Of a stretch of DNA of 64,000 bases, positions 34,684 through 43,392 are shown in pieces; position 1 is the first letter of the stretch; each line of letters starts with the position of its first letter. A program made the translations under genes and the position numbers. Origin of the DNA: an uncultured Micrococcales bacterium (GTDB lineage: Bacteria > Actinomycetota > Actinomycetes > Actinomycetales > Microbacteriaceae); contig CAIRNX010000025.1 of the NCBI GenBank assembly GCA_903880095.1, positions 1 through 64,000 of the forward strand, written 5' to 3'. Below the pieces are notes generated by a model. It was not told where the DNA came from, made no database searches, and saw only the letters and a list, made by a program, of their open reading frames with translations.

Positions 34684-37600
34684 ATGAGACCGCCTGAACT
34701 ACTTGGAGGGTGCAGGCGCCGCAGCGGTCACTATTGCAGTGGCTGCCGATGTTGGCGACGAAAAGCTTTTTTCCCATGGCCATCTCTTGGGCGGATTCTT
34801 CGAGGAGCTTCGCAAAATAATCGGTTGAGAATTCGGCATCTTCGGCGTTGATCGGACCCTGGTCGTAAACGCTCTTGTCTTCTGCCACAAATACAAGTCG
34901 TGCGCCTTCGAGGGTGTCGCCTTCGGCGATGAGATCGCCAAAAGCCTTCTGTTCGAAGGCGAGCTGGTAAAGGCCAAGCTGCGGGTGGGTTTTGACTTCT
35001 TCTTTGCCGATCTTGCTGCCGGTTTTTAGGTCGACAATCATCACCTTGCCCTCGGCGTTGCGCTCTATGCGGTCAACGGTTCCCGAAACGTAGGCGTTAC
35101 CGAGTTGAAAATTGAACTTGACCTCTCGGCCAATAACTTCGTAGCCAGCGGCGTCTTGGGTCGATAGGTAGCTAGCTAGTCGAGTGACCATCTTGCGAGC
35201 CTTGCGCTTTTCTTTCTTTTCAAGCCATTCGGCTTCGAAGTCGAGGGTATGCCACTTCGATTCGACGCCCTTCCACAGGTCGATCTCGCTGATGGTTGAA
35301 GTCTCTTCGAGAACCTTGTGTAGGAGTATTCCGAAGTTAGCCTCGAAGCTGCCTTCGCGGCCACCGTGGTGCTTGATAAACCAGTGAAGTGGGCACTTCA
35401 AGAAATCCTCTAGTTGAGAAGGTGCGACGTAAACCTGCTTTTCACCATCGAGAAGCACAAGCGCCTCGTCGGTAGAGAGATCCAAGATGCCGTACCACTG
35501 GTCTGGGTCGGCGCCCGGAATTCCTTCGGCGGCAAGCCTCGCGAGGCCGTAGGCAGCTTCGAGGCGCTCGACCTCGGATTCGGCGGTAACCAGGGTTCGA
35601 CGTAGTCGACCGACGGTTCCGCGCAGCGTGTAGCGAGGTGCACCGTAGGTTTCGGTGTCTGGGGTTGAGCCGAGAATTAGCGAAACGAATTGAGAAATCT
35701 GACTTTCGTCACCATCAACCGAGGTCACAATGACTCGCTCGGTAGCCGCACCGACCGCTTTGTTTAGCAGGCGAAGTTCTTGCGGTAACTCAGTGCGATC
35801 GATATCTGGTTTATTGGTGAGCAACTCATCGAGGGTGGTTGCGGCGAGCAGAGAAGATCGCGGCTTCAGGTTTGGCCAGACGCCTTCGATTAGCTGAGGA
35901 ATCACGACCACCTTGAAACGGCGGCCAATCATTGCCGCCGAGGTGAGAAGTAGCACGCGCTCGTCGTCTCGAGCGTTTACCGCAAGGGTGTCTTGAGGTA
36001 GGTCGAGGGTGAGTTGATCGTTTACAAATTCGGCAATCGAACCGTTCGGGTTGCGCTCGACGTAACGGTTTGCGGCCGCAAAAAGAGCCACTACTGCGTC
36101 GAGGTTTCGACCAGCCTGCTGAGCGACCTCGCCAACGTTCTTGGTCTGCTCGGGCCAGTTTCGCTTCGGTTTGCTGTTATTCCAGAAGTGCCAGAGCAGA
36201 TCTTCAGCCGTTTTGCTTGAATCTGCAACAAGCTTCTTGCCCTGCTCAAGCGCCGAAATAAAGTTGTTGACCGCGGTGGCTTCTTTGCTTTCGAGAGTTG
36301 CGACGGTGCCGGGCTTGTTGAAAAGTTCAACAACAAGTTCGTCACCTGTGCGGTTCAAACCTTCGTGAAGGTCGGCCTGGCGAAGCTGGCGTCGGAAGCG
36401 ACGCAAGCCGAGGCTGTCTAGGTCGCAAAATGGCGACTGAAGTAGTTCGAGGGCACCTTTGTAGTCGATCTCGGGCTGTTCGATTGCATATTGAGCGAGT
36501 CGAAGCAGCGCCCCGCTGGCGTATTCGTCGCGAAGCGCTGACTTGCTGCCCAAGACTGTCGATGGCACGCTTTCGGCGGCCAACGAGGCCCCAAAGTTTT
36601 CAAGCAAACTGCGTGATCGTGCTACAACAGCCATTTCACCCCAAGCGATGCCGTCATTGAGATGAAGCTCGCGGAGCCTACGCGCAACCCAGGCAGACTC
36701 GCTGGTTGCGGTGTCGAAGACCTTGCCTTCTACCTCGCTACCGGGGATCAGATTCGTTGCTCCGTGCACCTTGCGCTGCGGGCCAGCAAGCTCAGGCGGC
36801 ATGGCCTTCGAGATGTTTGCCATGGCGACCGAAACGGCTTCAGGGCGAACCTTGTGATCTTGCTCAAGCATTATGGTTTTCGCGCCACCGGCACCCGCAA
36901 CGTCGTCAATAAGCAGACGCATCGACTGCGGGTCGGCCGATCGAAAGCCAAGTGTTGCGCTGTCTGGGTCGCCAAGCAGAACCAAACCCGCGCCCTTAGA
37001 CACGAGAACCTTTAGCAGGTGCTTAGCGCCCGGGGTTAGCTCTTGAGCGTCGTCGACAATCACCAGCTGGATGTCTGAAACAAACTCTGCCCACGGCTTC
37101 GTTTCGAGAAGCTCGGCTGCCTTTGTCAGCAGCGTTGAAGGGTCGTGGCGGTTGTCGTTTGCTGGTGTTGCCAAGTGTTCTTGGTACTTGGCGAGAATGT
37201 TCGAGGCTGCGACCCAGATTTGCTGGGACTGAGAGTGACCGAGTTCGCGCAATTCTGCAGCGCAAAACCCGCGCTCGAGGCAAACGGTGAATAGTTCGCG
37301 AAGTTCGGCTCTAAAACCGGCAAGAGCGAGAACTTTGTCATCCACCTGTTTTGGCCAATCGGCCGATATGCCTGCGTTGACCTCATCGGCAAGCAACTGT
37401 TTGAGGATGCGGTCTTGCTCGGAGCCGTTAATTAGTTCTGGCGAGCGCGTGCCCATCTCGAGCGCATCTAGGCGCAAAATCGAGAAAGCGAAACTGGCAA
37501 GCGTTCGCGCCATCGGGCCTGCGGTTGCGCCCTGGTTGGCCAATGCGAGTTCGTCGCGAAGCAAGTTGGCAGCATCGCGGTTAGCTGTGAGAGCCAAAAC

Positions 37601-37792
37601 ATTGTGGGCCTGAAGTCCGTTTTTGATCTGGTTCAGGTAAAGCGCTTTAAGCGCTGTGGTTTTGCCCGAGCCAGGAGCGCCATAAACAACCGCTCGCGCA
37701 GAGGCAGCTAGCTCTGCGACTGCGCGCTGAGTTGCCGAGAGCTGGTACTCGATGTGCTCGAGACCGTGCTTGCGAAAAGTAGTAGTTGCCAT
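34673..37792 (-). CDS. adnA: ATP-dependent helicase-nuclease subunit AdnA-like
   Basis: Partner subunit, 1039 residues: N-terminal SF1 motor with intact Walker A (YGAPGSGKTT, about residues 37-46) and C-terminal nuclease with VDLKTGSKIG. Four cysteines, one in FLKCPLHWF and three in HCNSDRCGACT near the C-terminus, match the 4Fe-4S clamp of AddB-type nucleases. ATG 37792 starts just ahead of the conserved N-terminus; a TATTGT hexamer eight bases upstream suggests a nearly leaderless mRNA. AdnB follows with overlap. Confidence 0.9.
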   Translation of the reverse strand: MATTTFRKHGLEHIEYQLSATQRAVAELAASARAVVYGAPGSGKTTALKALYLNQIKNGLQAHNVLALTANRDAANLLRDELALANQGATAGPMARTLASFAFSILRLDALEMGTRSPELINGSEQDRILKQLLADEVNAGISADWPKQVDDKVLALAGFRAELRELFTVCLERGFCAAELRELGHSQSQQIWVAASNILAKYQEHLATPANDNRHDPSTLLTKAAELLETKPWAEFVSDIQLVIVDDAQELTPGAKHLLKVLVSKGAGLVLLGDPDSATLGFRSADPQSMRLLIDDVAGAGGAKTIMLEQDHKVRPEAVSVAMANISKAMPPELAGPQRKVHGATNLIPGSEVEGKVFDTATSESAWVARRLRELHLNDGIAWGEMAVVARSRSLLENFGASLAAESVPSTVLGSKSALRDEYASGALLRLAQYAIEQPEIDYKGALELLQSPFCDLDSLGLRRFRRQLRQADLHEGLNRTGDELVVELFNKPGTVATLESKEATAVNNFISALEQGKKLVADSSKTAEDLLWHFWNNSKPKRNWPEQTKNVGEVAQQAGRNLDAVVALFAAANRYVERNPNGSIAEFVNDQLTLDLPQDTLAVNARDDERVLLLTSAAMIGRRFKVVVIPQLIEGVWPNLKPRSSLLAATTLDELLTNKPDIDRTELPQELRLLNKAVGAATERVIVTSVDGDESQISQFVSLILGSTPDTETYGAPRYTLRGTVGRLRRTLVTAESEVERLEAAYGLARLAAEGIPGADPDQWYGILDLSTDEALVLLDGEKQVYVAPSQLEDFLKCPLHWFIKHHGGREGSFEANFGILLHKVLEETSTISEIDLWKGVESKWHTLDFEAEWLEKKEKRKARKMVTRLASYLSTQDAAGYEVIGREVKFNFQLGNAYVSGTVDRIERNAEGKVMIVDLKTGSKIGKEEVKTHPQLGLYQLAFEQKAFGDLIAEGDTLEGARLVFVAEDKSVYDQGPINAEDAEFSTDYFAKLLEESAQEMAMGKKLFVANIGSHCNSDRCGACTLQVVQAVSYVD

Positions 37793-37873
37793 CGGAAGCG
37801 ACAATACAGGCGTCCTCCGACTTTTTAGGTCTTCGTCTGTCGTAATGTAGAGACGCAACAACGAAAGGTACCC

Positions 37874-38098
37874 GTGGACATTCGCATCGGCATTCAAAAC
37901 AGCCCCCGTGAAATCTCATTCGAGAGCAGCCAGAGCGCAGCCGAAGTAGAGACAGCGGTCTCGCACGCTATTGACTCGGGTGCCAAACTTCTCAAACTAA
38001 AAGACAACAAGGGACGCCTGTTCTTGGTTCCGGTAGCTTCAATTGGCTACGTGGAATGCGGTGCAGAAGAGTCCCGAAGAGTTGGGTTCATCGCCTAA
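37874..38098 (+). CDS. DUF3107 family protein
   Basis: A 74-residue actinobacterial protein (TB9.4/Rv3208A type) of unknown function: an alpha/beta protein starting with IRIGIQNSPREISFES and ending with a strand KGRLFLVPVASIGYVECG. GTG start with GAAAGG seven bases upstream; a TAATGT -10 candidate at 37843. In mycobacteria this gene also lies near a ferritin-like gene and a RhlE helicase gene, as here. Its stop overlaps the next start (TAATG). Confidence 0.9.
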   Translation: MDIRIGIQNSPREISFESSQSAAEVETAVSHAIDSGAKLLKLKDNKGRLFLVPVASIGYVECGAEESRRVGFIA

Positions 38099-38376
38099 TG
38101 GAAATTCTGATCATTCTCGGTTACGCGGCAATCCTCGGACTCGTCGCTCCATACCTGACCACCAAGTCGGGCGAATACGGTGTGCTTGTGCCGCCAACCT
38201 TCGCAGCCATCGGTGGCGCGGCCCTCTGGGTGATTCTCACCTGGGTCGGGTTCAAATACGAGGACGCCTGGATCTGGATCATCATCATGGTGGCAATGCC
38301 AGTGTTCATGATTTTTGGCTCATCACGTGTGGCGGCTCACCGCATTCGCGTTCGCGAAGAAGCTAAAAAGGCCTAA
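38098..38376 (+). CDS. Small membrane protein, unknown function
   Basis: A 92-residue protein with three predicted membrane helices (about residues 3-21, 34-55, 58-77) and a basic cytosolic tail (RIRVREEAKKA). No family recognised. Translationally coupled to DUF3107 by a one-base TAATG overlap, so the two are probably made together. The stop codon interlocks with that of the ferritin-like gene over four bases (CTAA). Confidence 0.8.
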   Translation: MEILIILGYAAILGLVAPYLTTKSGEYGVLVPPTFAAIGGAALWVILTWVGFKYEDAWIWIIIMVAMPVFMIFGSSRVAAHRIRVREEAKKA

Positions 38377-39152
38377 GCCGAAAGTCCTAGCGCGTCCATT
38401 CGCAGGGTGTGCACCGAAATCATTTCGCTTACCAGCGGCTCCAACTTCGAGTAGGCAGACAGGTTCACCTGGCGCTCCTGTTCAACGGTCAACTTTGCAC
38501 CCTTAGCGACTCCGGCCAACTTGCGGTTGTCGAAAGCGGCACGCAGCTCGAGCAAAACATCTCCCATGAGGCGTCGACCCCAGAGCGCAAGACGGCTTTT
38601 TAGCTGCTCGCTCTCGCCCATCGATTCGATTAGGACGCGTTTGGCGAACTGTTCGAACGTGTCGTCGGCGAGCGCGTCCTCGACCTGCTTGCGCAGCGCC
38701 GGAGTTAGGCCGATTGCCAATCTGCGGTAGAAGTCGTCGAGTAGACCGTAAACCAGGTACACCTTGATGACGGTTTCGTACCAGTCGATACCAGTCGTGC
38801 GCGAGTGAAAGTTTCCGATGCGTTCGGTGAACGGCTCCATCGCGTCGGTGGCGTCCACTCCCTGACTAGCCAAGATGCTCGCGATTGCGCGGTACTTTTC
38901 GAAACTCTTAGCAGCTGCTTCACCGAGTTCTGCCTTGTAATGCGTGTTCGGCGAAAACTTTAGTTCGTTGGTGAGAATCTCGAACTGGGTCAGTTTTAGG
39001 TAGGCGAGCTGGCCGAGAAATACTTTTGGCTCCGGCGTGTATGGGCGAAGGTCGATCTTGCCGTTGCTTCTCGGAGCGTCTCTAGTCTCGCGAGCAGGCA
39101 GCGCGAATCGCTTAGCGACCGTGCGTAACTTCTTGAACCATTCGAACACCAT
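38373..39152 (-). CDS. Ferritin-like fold protein (Rv3210c type)
   Basis: About 259 residues, largely helical, with the IDWYETVIKVYLVYGLLDDFYRRLA segment characteristic of the actinobacterial ferritin-like family distantly related to MiaE. Acidic and His residues for a di-iron site are present but I cannot assign ligands with confidence. ATG 39152 is listed; the next codon GTG (39149) lies exactly six bases after TATCTT and may be the true start of a leaderless mRNA. Divergent from the DEAD-box gene. Confidence 0.82.
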   Translation of the reverse strand: MVFEWFKKLRTVAKRFALPARETRDAPRSNGKIDLRPYTPEPKVFLGQLAYLKLTQFEILTNELKFSPNTHYKAELGEAAAKSFEKYRAIASILASQGVDATDAMEPFTERIGNFHSRTTGIDWYETVIKVYLVYGLLDDFYRRLAIGLTPALRKQVEDALADDTFEQFAKRVLIESMGESEQLKSRLALWGRRLMGDVLLELRAAFDNRKLAGVAKGAKLTVEQERQVNLSAYSKLEPLVSEMISVHTLRMDALGLSA

Positions 39153-39216
39153 ACAAAGATACCTGAGCCATGCGGGCTCGCGCCAAAGTAGACTTGGCAG
39201 GACTATAGGAGACTTT

Positions 39217-40566
39217 TTGACTTTCAAAGATTTGGGCATCGATCAAGACATCGTGGATGCCCTCGAGGCTAAGGGCATTACCGAGCCCTTCCCGATTCAG
39301 GAGCAGGCTATCCCGCTAGCTCTCACCGGCCAGGACATCATTGGCCAGGCCAAGACCGGTACCGGCAAGACTTTCGGTTTCGGCCTCCCGCTCATTCAGT
39401 CGCTTGGCCTTGAGCCTGCGAAGGGTGCTCAGGCACTTGTTGTGGTGCCAACCCGCGAACTCGCTATTCAGGTTGCCGAAGACCTCGTGCTCGCAACCGC
39501 AAACCGCAAGACCACGGTTGCCGCAATCTACGGTGGCAAGTCTTACGAGGGTCAGGTTGCCGAGATCGAAGCCGGCGCGCAGATCATTGTCGGCACCCCA
39601 GGTCGTCTAATCGACCTGAGCAAGCAAAACCTGCTGAACCTTGGCAACATTCGTTTCATGGTTCTCGATGAGGCAGACGAAATGCTCGACCTCGGCTTCT
39701 TGCCAGACGTTGAACGCCTGTTTGCCTACACTCCAGAGGGTCGCCAGACCATGCTGTTCTCGGCAACCATGCCTGGCACAATCGTTCAGCTTGCCCGCAA
39801 GTACCAGAACCGCCCGGTACACATTCGCGTGAACGACCCAGACGAAGGCCACACCAAAGCCGACATCAAGCAATTCTTTTACCGTGCACACGCCCTAGAC
39901 AAAGACGAGTGTGTTGGACGCATCCTTCAGGCCGAAGGCCGCGGCAAGACCGTGATTTTCTGCCGCACAAAGCGCCAAGCCGGCAAGGTCGCCGATGAGC
40001 TAGCCGAGCGCGGCTTCAAGGCCACCGCTCTGCACGGCGACATGTCGCAAGAGGCCCGCGAGCGCTCAATGATTTCGTTCCGCACCGGCAAAAAAGACAT
40101 CCTGGTTGCAACCGAGGTTGCCGCTCGCGGCATCGACGTTGACGATGTCACCCACGTCATCAACTACACCGTGCCAGAAGACGAGAAGGCTTACCTTCAC
40201 CGAACCGGCCGCACCGGCCGCGCTGGTCGAACCGGTATCGCAATCACGTTTGTTGACTGGGAAGACCTTAACCGTTGGAAGCACATCAACGACGCCCTCG
40301 AACTAGGGGTTCCTGAGCCACTCGAAACCTACTCATCTTCTGAGCACCTGTTCACCGACCTCGGCATCGCAAAGGGCACCAAGGGTCGTTTGATTCCGGC
40401 CAAGCCAGAGGAGCGCAAGCCGCAGGGTGACCGCAAGCCTGAGGGCAACCGAGACCGTGGTCCACGCCGACCTCAAGGCGATAAGCCTGCCGCCACCGCC
40501 TCGGCTCCGCGCGAGGCAAACCCGAACCGTCAGCGTCGCCGCACCCGCGGTAGCTCTCAGGGGTAA
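39217..40566 (+). CDS. DEAD-box RNA helicase (RhlE type)
   Basis: RNA helicase for RNP remodelling or ribosome assembly. Motifs: FPIQEQAIPLALTGQD (Q motif), AKTGTGKT, LVVVPTRELA, VLDEADEMLDLGF, FSATMPG, and HRTGRTGRAGRTG. The basic, Pro/Arg-rich C-terminal tail (from about residue 395) likely binds RNA. TTG at 39217 with AGGAGA seven bases before is the start (449 residues); longer readings lie over the divergent gene. A TAGACT -10 candidate lies at 39189-39194. Ends overlapping the PHP gene by ten bases. Confidence 0.95.
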   Translation: MTFKDLGIDQDIVDALEAKGITEPFPIQEQAIPLALTGQDIIGQAKTGTGKTFGFGLPLIQSLGLEPAKGAQALVVVPTRELAIQVAEDLVLATANRKTTVAAIYGGKSYEGQVAEIEAGAQIIVGTPGRLIDLSKQNLLNLGNIRFMVLDEADEMLDLGFLPDVERLFAYTPEGRQTMLFSATMPGTIVQLARKYQNRPVHIRVNDPDEGHTKADIKQFFYRAHALDKDECVGRILQAEGRGKTVIFCRTKRQAGKVADELAERGFKATALHGDMSQEARERSMISFRTGKKDILVATEVAARGIDVDDVTHVINYTVPEDEKAYLHRTGRTGRAGRTGIAITFVDWEDLNRWKHINDALELGVPEPLETYSSSEHLFTDLGIAKGTKGRLIPAKPEERKPQGDRKPEGNRDRGPRRPQGDKPAATASAPREANPNRQRRRTRGSSQG

Positions 40567-41420
40567 ATTACGTCGCTAAAACCTTGAGACGAAATGCGCT
40601 CGAGCATCTCTTGCGCGGTAACGTTTTCGCCAAGGCGATTCTCTTTGCCAGTTAGCCCGTGGTAATCGCTCGAACCGGTGACGATCAAGTCAAACTCTTT
40701 GGCTAAGCCAAGCAGCCATTCGCGCGCGAACTCGGGCACGTCACGGTGATAAACCTCAAAGCCGGCCAAACCGGCTTCAATCATTGCGCGAAAGTGTGCT
40801 TCTGGCAGGGCGTGGTTGCCGTCTGAACGCCCGAGTGGATGGGCGATGATCGGCACTCCCCCGGCGCTTCGAATTAAATCGATTGCCTCAAGAACATCTG
40901 GCGCCGACTCGTTTGAAACGTAGTACTGGCTGCCATCAAAAAGCACCTTCGCAAAAACCTCGCCACGATCGACAAAGTGTCCGGCGGCAACCAAAGCGTC
41001 GGCAACTGCCGGGCGGCCCATGGTTGCGCCTTCTCTAAGCTGCGCCAACACGTCGTCCCAGGTGATCTGCCACACAGGCGAAACGAGTTCGGTGATGTCA
41101 CGTAGTCGCTGCTCGCGAGCGACCACGGTGTTTCGCAAAACCTCTTGCAAGGCAACGTTGTTTTGGTCTGGCAAATAGGCGAGCATGTGCACGCTGAACG
41201 GCTTGTTTTTGCCCTGCGCCATGGTCGTCACTTCGATGCCTGGCACAAAACCCATGCCCAATTCGCGAGCAACATCGGCGGCCTCAGCCCAACCAGCCGT
41301 TGAGTCGTGATCGGTTAGGGCTAGGACGTCGACTCCAGCAGCTTTCGCAGCAGAAAAGATTGTGCGAACGTCTTCACGCCCATCTGAGTGGGTGCTGTGC
41401 GCGTGCAAATCGATTCTCAA
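40557..41420 (-). CDS. PHP domain phosphoesterase (TrpH/RNase AM-like)
   Basis: Metal-dependent phosphoesterase of 287 residues with the PHP signature DLHAHSTHSDGRED at the N-terminus, ALTDHDSTAGW, FVPGIEVTT and PIIAHPLG. Relatives degrade 5'-phosphorylated RNA oligonucleotides or 3',5'-bisphosphonucleotides; which applies is not readable. TTG start at 41420 with AAAGG upstream. Divergent from pepP; the 3' end overlaps the DEAD-box gene by 10 bp. Confidence 0.9.
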   Translation of the reverse strand: MRIDLHAHSTHSDGREDVRTIFSAAKAAGVDVLALTDHDSTAGWAEAADVARELGMGFVPGIEVTTMAQGKNKPFSVHMLAYLPDQNNVALQEVLRNTVVAREQRLRDITELVSPVWQITWDDVLAQLREGATMGRPAVADALVAAGHFVDRGEVFAKVLFDGSQYYVSNESAPDVLEAIDLIRSAGGVPIIAHPLGRSDGNHALPEAHFRAMIEAGLAGFEVYHRDVPEFAREWLLGLAKEFDLIVTGSSDYHGLTGKENRLGENVTAQEMLERISSQGFSDVIYP

Positions 41421-41475
41421 GAAAGACCTTTCGTTGCCTTAAGCGTAAAGGCTTCGAAAATGGCAGGATGTACCC

Positions 41476-42888
41476 ATGAGCAACGAAGATCAGAAGCCAG
41501 CAGAAGCCCCACTCAAAGAACGCGGCACTTACCGTTCGCACCGACCGCAAGGACCAAAGTTTCTCGCCTACATTTCGGCCAACTGGGCCGATCGCGACAA
41601 CACTCTGCCGGCTCGCGCCGAGGCAGCCCCATTCGCCAAAGCCAGGCGCGCAGTAGTTGCCGAACGCTTCGCTGGAAAGGTTGTCATGATCGAGGCTGGC
41701 GCTATGAAGACCCGCTCGAACGACACCGAGTACCGCTACCGCCCGCACTCAGCTTTCGCACACCTAACCGGTTGGGGCTCGGCAACCGTGCCAGACAGCG
41801 TCCTAGTTATCGACACCCGTCACAGCACCCAGACCATTTACCTTCGTGAAACCGCGGGCAGAAACAGCGAAGAGTTTTTTGCAAACTCTGCAATTGGTGA
41901 ATTTTGGCTGGGCCCACGCCCAACCCTCGAACAGGTTTCAGCTTTGCTCGACATCGACACCAAACCAATTGGCGACCTCGATGATTTCAGATCCGAGCTT
42001 CACGACTCAGATGTTTTGACGCTCGAAAATGATGAACTTTCGGAATATCTAAGCGAGCTGCGCTTTGTTAAGGACTCGCAAGAAATTGCTGAGATGCGCA
42101 AGGCAATCGCTGCGAGCGTAAAGGGGTTCGAGGAGGTTGCCAAAAACCTGAGCAAGGCTGTTGGGCACAAACGCGGGGAACGCGTTGTCGAAACCTCGTT
42201 TTTCTCTCAGGCTCGAATCGAGGGCTACGACCTCGGCTACGAGACCATTGCCGCCGCCGGCCACCACGCCTGCATCCTGCACTGGATGGTCAACGACGGC
42301 CCGATAAAGGACGGCGACCTGCTTCTGCTCGACGCGGGAGTCGAGGTTGACAGCCTCTACACCGCCGACATAACGCGCACGATTCCGGTCAACGGCAAAT
42401 TCACCGATCCTCAGCGCAAGGTTTACGAGGCAGTCCTCAAGGCAGCCGATGCCGTTTTCGCGATTGCCAAGCCTGGGCTAGCTTTTCGCGAACTACACGC
42501 CGAGGCCATGCGAGTGATCGCCGAAACGGTTTCGGAGTGGGGCTTTATCGACATCAGCGCCGAAGAGTCACTAAAACCAGAGAACCAATTGCACCGCCGC
42601 TGGATGGTTCACGGCACCAGCCATCACCTGGGGCTCGACGTTCACGACTGCGCCCAAGCCAAGCGAGACCTTTACCTTGATCAGGTGTTGGCTCCCGGCA
42701 TGGTGTTCACCATCGAACCTGGACTCTACTTTCAGCCAGACGACCTGATGGTTCCCGCTGAAATGCGTGGCATTGGCGTTCGAATCGAAGACAACGTTTT
42801 GGTCACCGAAACCGGTGTCGAAAACTTAAGCGCGGCGCTGCCGCGCAGGGTTGATGAAGTTGAAGCTTGGATCGCGAAGACTCGCTAA
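41476..42888 (+). CDS. Xaa-Pro aminopeptidase P (M24B)
   Basis: Removes N-terminal residues before proline. It has an N-terminal creatinase-like domain with SAFAHLTGW, and a C-terminal pita-bread domain carrying the two-metal ligands: LLDAGVEVDSLYTADITRT, HGTSHHLGLDVHD, FTIEPGLYF, and GVRIEDNVLV. 470 residues. CAGGA site upstream of ATG. Stop interlocks with the GSP17M-like gene over four bases (CTAA). Confidence 0.94.
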   Translation: MSNEDQKPAEAPLKERGTYRSHRPQGPKFLAYISANWADRDNTLPARAEAAPFAKARRAVVAERFAGKVVMIEAGAMKTRSNDTEYRYRPHSAFAHLTGWGSATVPDSVLVIDTRHSTQTIYLRETAGRNSEEFFANSAIGEFWLGPRPTLEQVSALLDIDTKPIGDLDDFRSELHDSDVLTLENDELSEYLSELRFVKDSQEIAEMRKAIAASVKGFEEVAKNLSKAVGHKRGERVVETSFFSQARIEGYDLGYETIAAAGHHACILHWMVNDGPIKDGDLLLLDAGVEVDSLYTADITRTIPVNGKFTDPQRKVYEAVLKAADAVFAIAKPGLAFRELHAEAMRVIAETVSEWGFIDISAEESLKPENQLHRRWMVHGTSHHLGLDVHDCAQAKRDLYLDQVLAPGMVFTIEPGLYFQPDDLMVPAEMRGIGVRIEDNVLVTETGVENLSAALPRRVDEVEAWIAKTR

Positions 42889-43346
42889 AGACCCGAAATT
42901 TGCTTTGCCTTGGCGACTAGGTCGCCCTGAATCTGCACCTGGTATTCCTTAGCCATTAATTGGCTAACCGAGATGAAGCCGCGCTTTCTTCGCGCCATCG
43001 AGAAGCGAATGACGTTGAACAGAATTCCGGCAGCAGCACCAAAAAGAACCCAGGTGAGCATGGTCTGCACCGAGGTGAGAATGTTCGAGGTGAAGAAAAG
43101 TCCGAAGATGAAGCCGAGCCAAGAGCCGTTCATGATTCCTCGAACCGCAACGGTTGCGTAGCTGAGACGCCCGCGGACGCGCTCAATAGAGCGAAGGTCG
43201 TTGCCGACAATCGCGATGGCTGCTGGCGGAAACTCTTTGGCAACCAGGTTTTCTACGAAGGCTACGGCCGAATCGTAGGTGGTGAATGTTGCGACTACCT
43301 CGCCGGCTGGGGGCTGGGGAACGTTGAATCTCAATGGGTTGCTCAC
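42885..43346 (-). CDS. General stress protein 17M-like membrane protein
   Basis: A 153-residue protein. The N-terminal soluble part has VVATFTTYDSAVAFVENLVAKEFPPAAIAIVGNDL, the YflT/GSP17M pattern seen in Bacillus stress proteins. Two membrane helices follow (about 87-105 and 110-130) and a basic tail. GTG at 43346 (SNPLRFNV) is chosen because longer readings run through the divergent MgtE-like gene. No Shine-Dalgarno; CAGAAT is six bases upstream. Function unknown beyond the family name. Confidence 0.85.
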   Translation of the reverse strand: MSNPLRFNVPQPPAGEVVATFTTYDSAVAFVENLVAKEFPPAAIAIVGNDLRSIERVRGRLSYATVAVRGIMNGSWLGFIFGLFFTSNILTSVQTMLTWVLFGAAAGILFNVIRFSMARRKRGFISVSQLMAKEYQVQIQGDLVAKAKQISGL

Positions 43347-43379
43347 AAGCCCATTCTGGCACGATAACAAGCCCTCGTC

Positions 43380-43385
43380 TAAGGT
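43380..43385 (+). promoter_or_regulatory. -10 element of a leaderless transcript (MgtE-N/CBS)
   Basis: TAAGGT followed by seven bases and the ATG at 43393. GAAGG in the gap could alternatively act as a weak ribosome site, so leaderless status is less certain here. Confidence 0.4.
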
Positions 43386-43392
43386 TGAAGGT

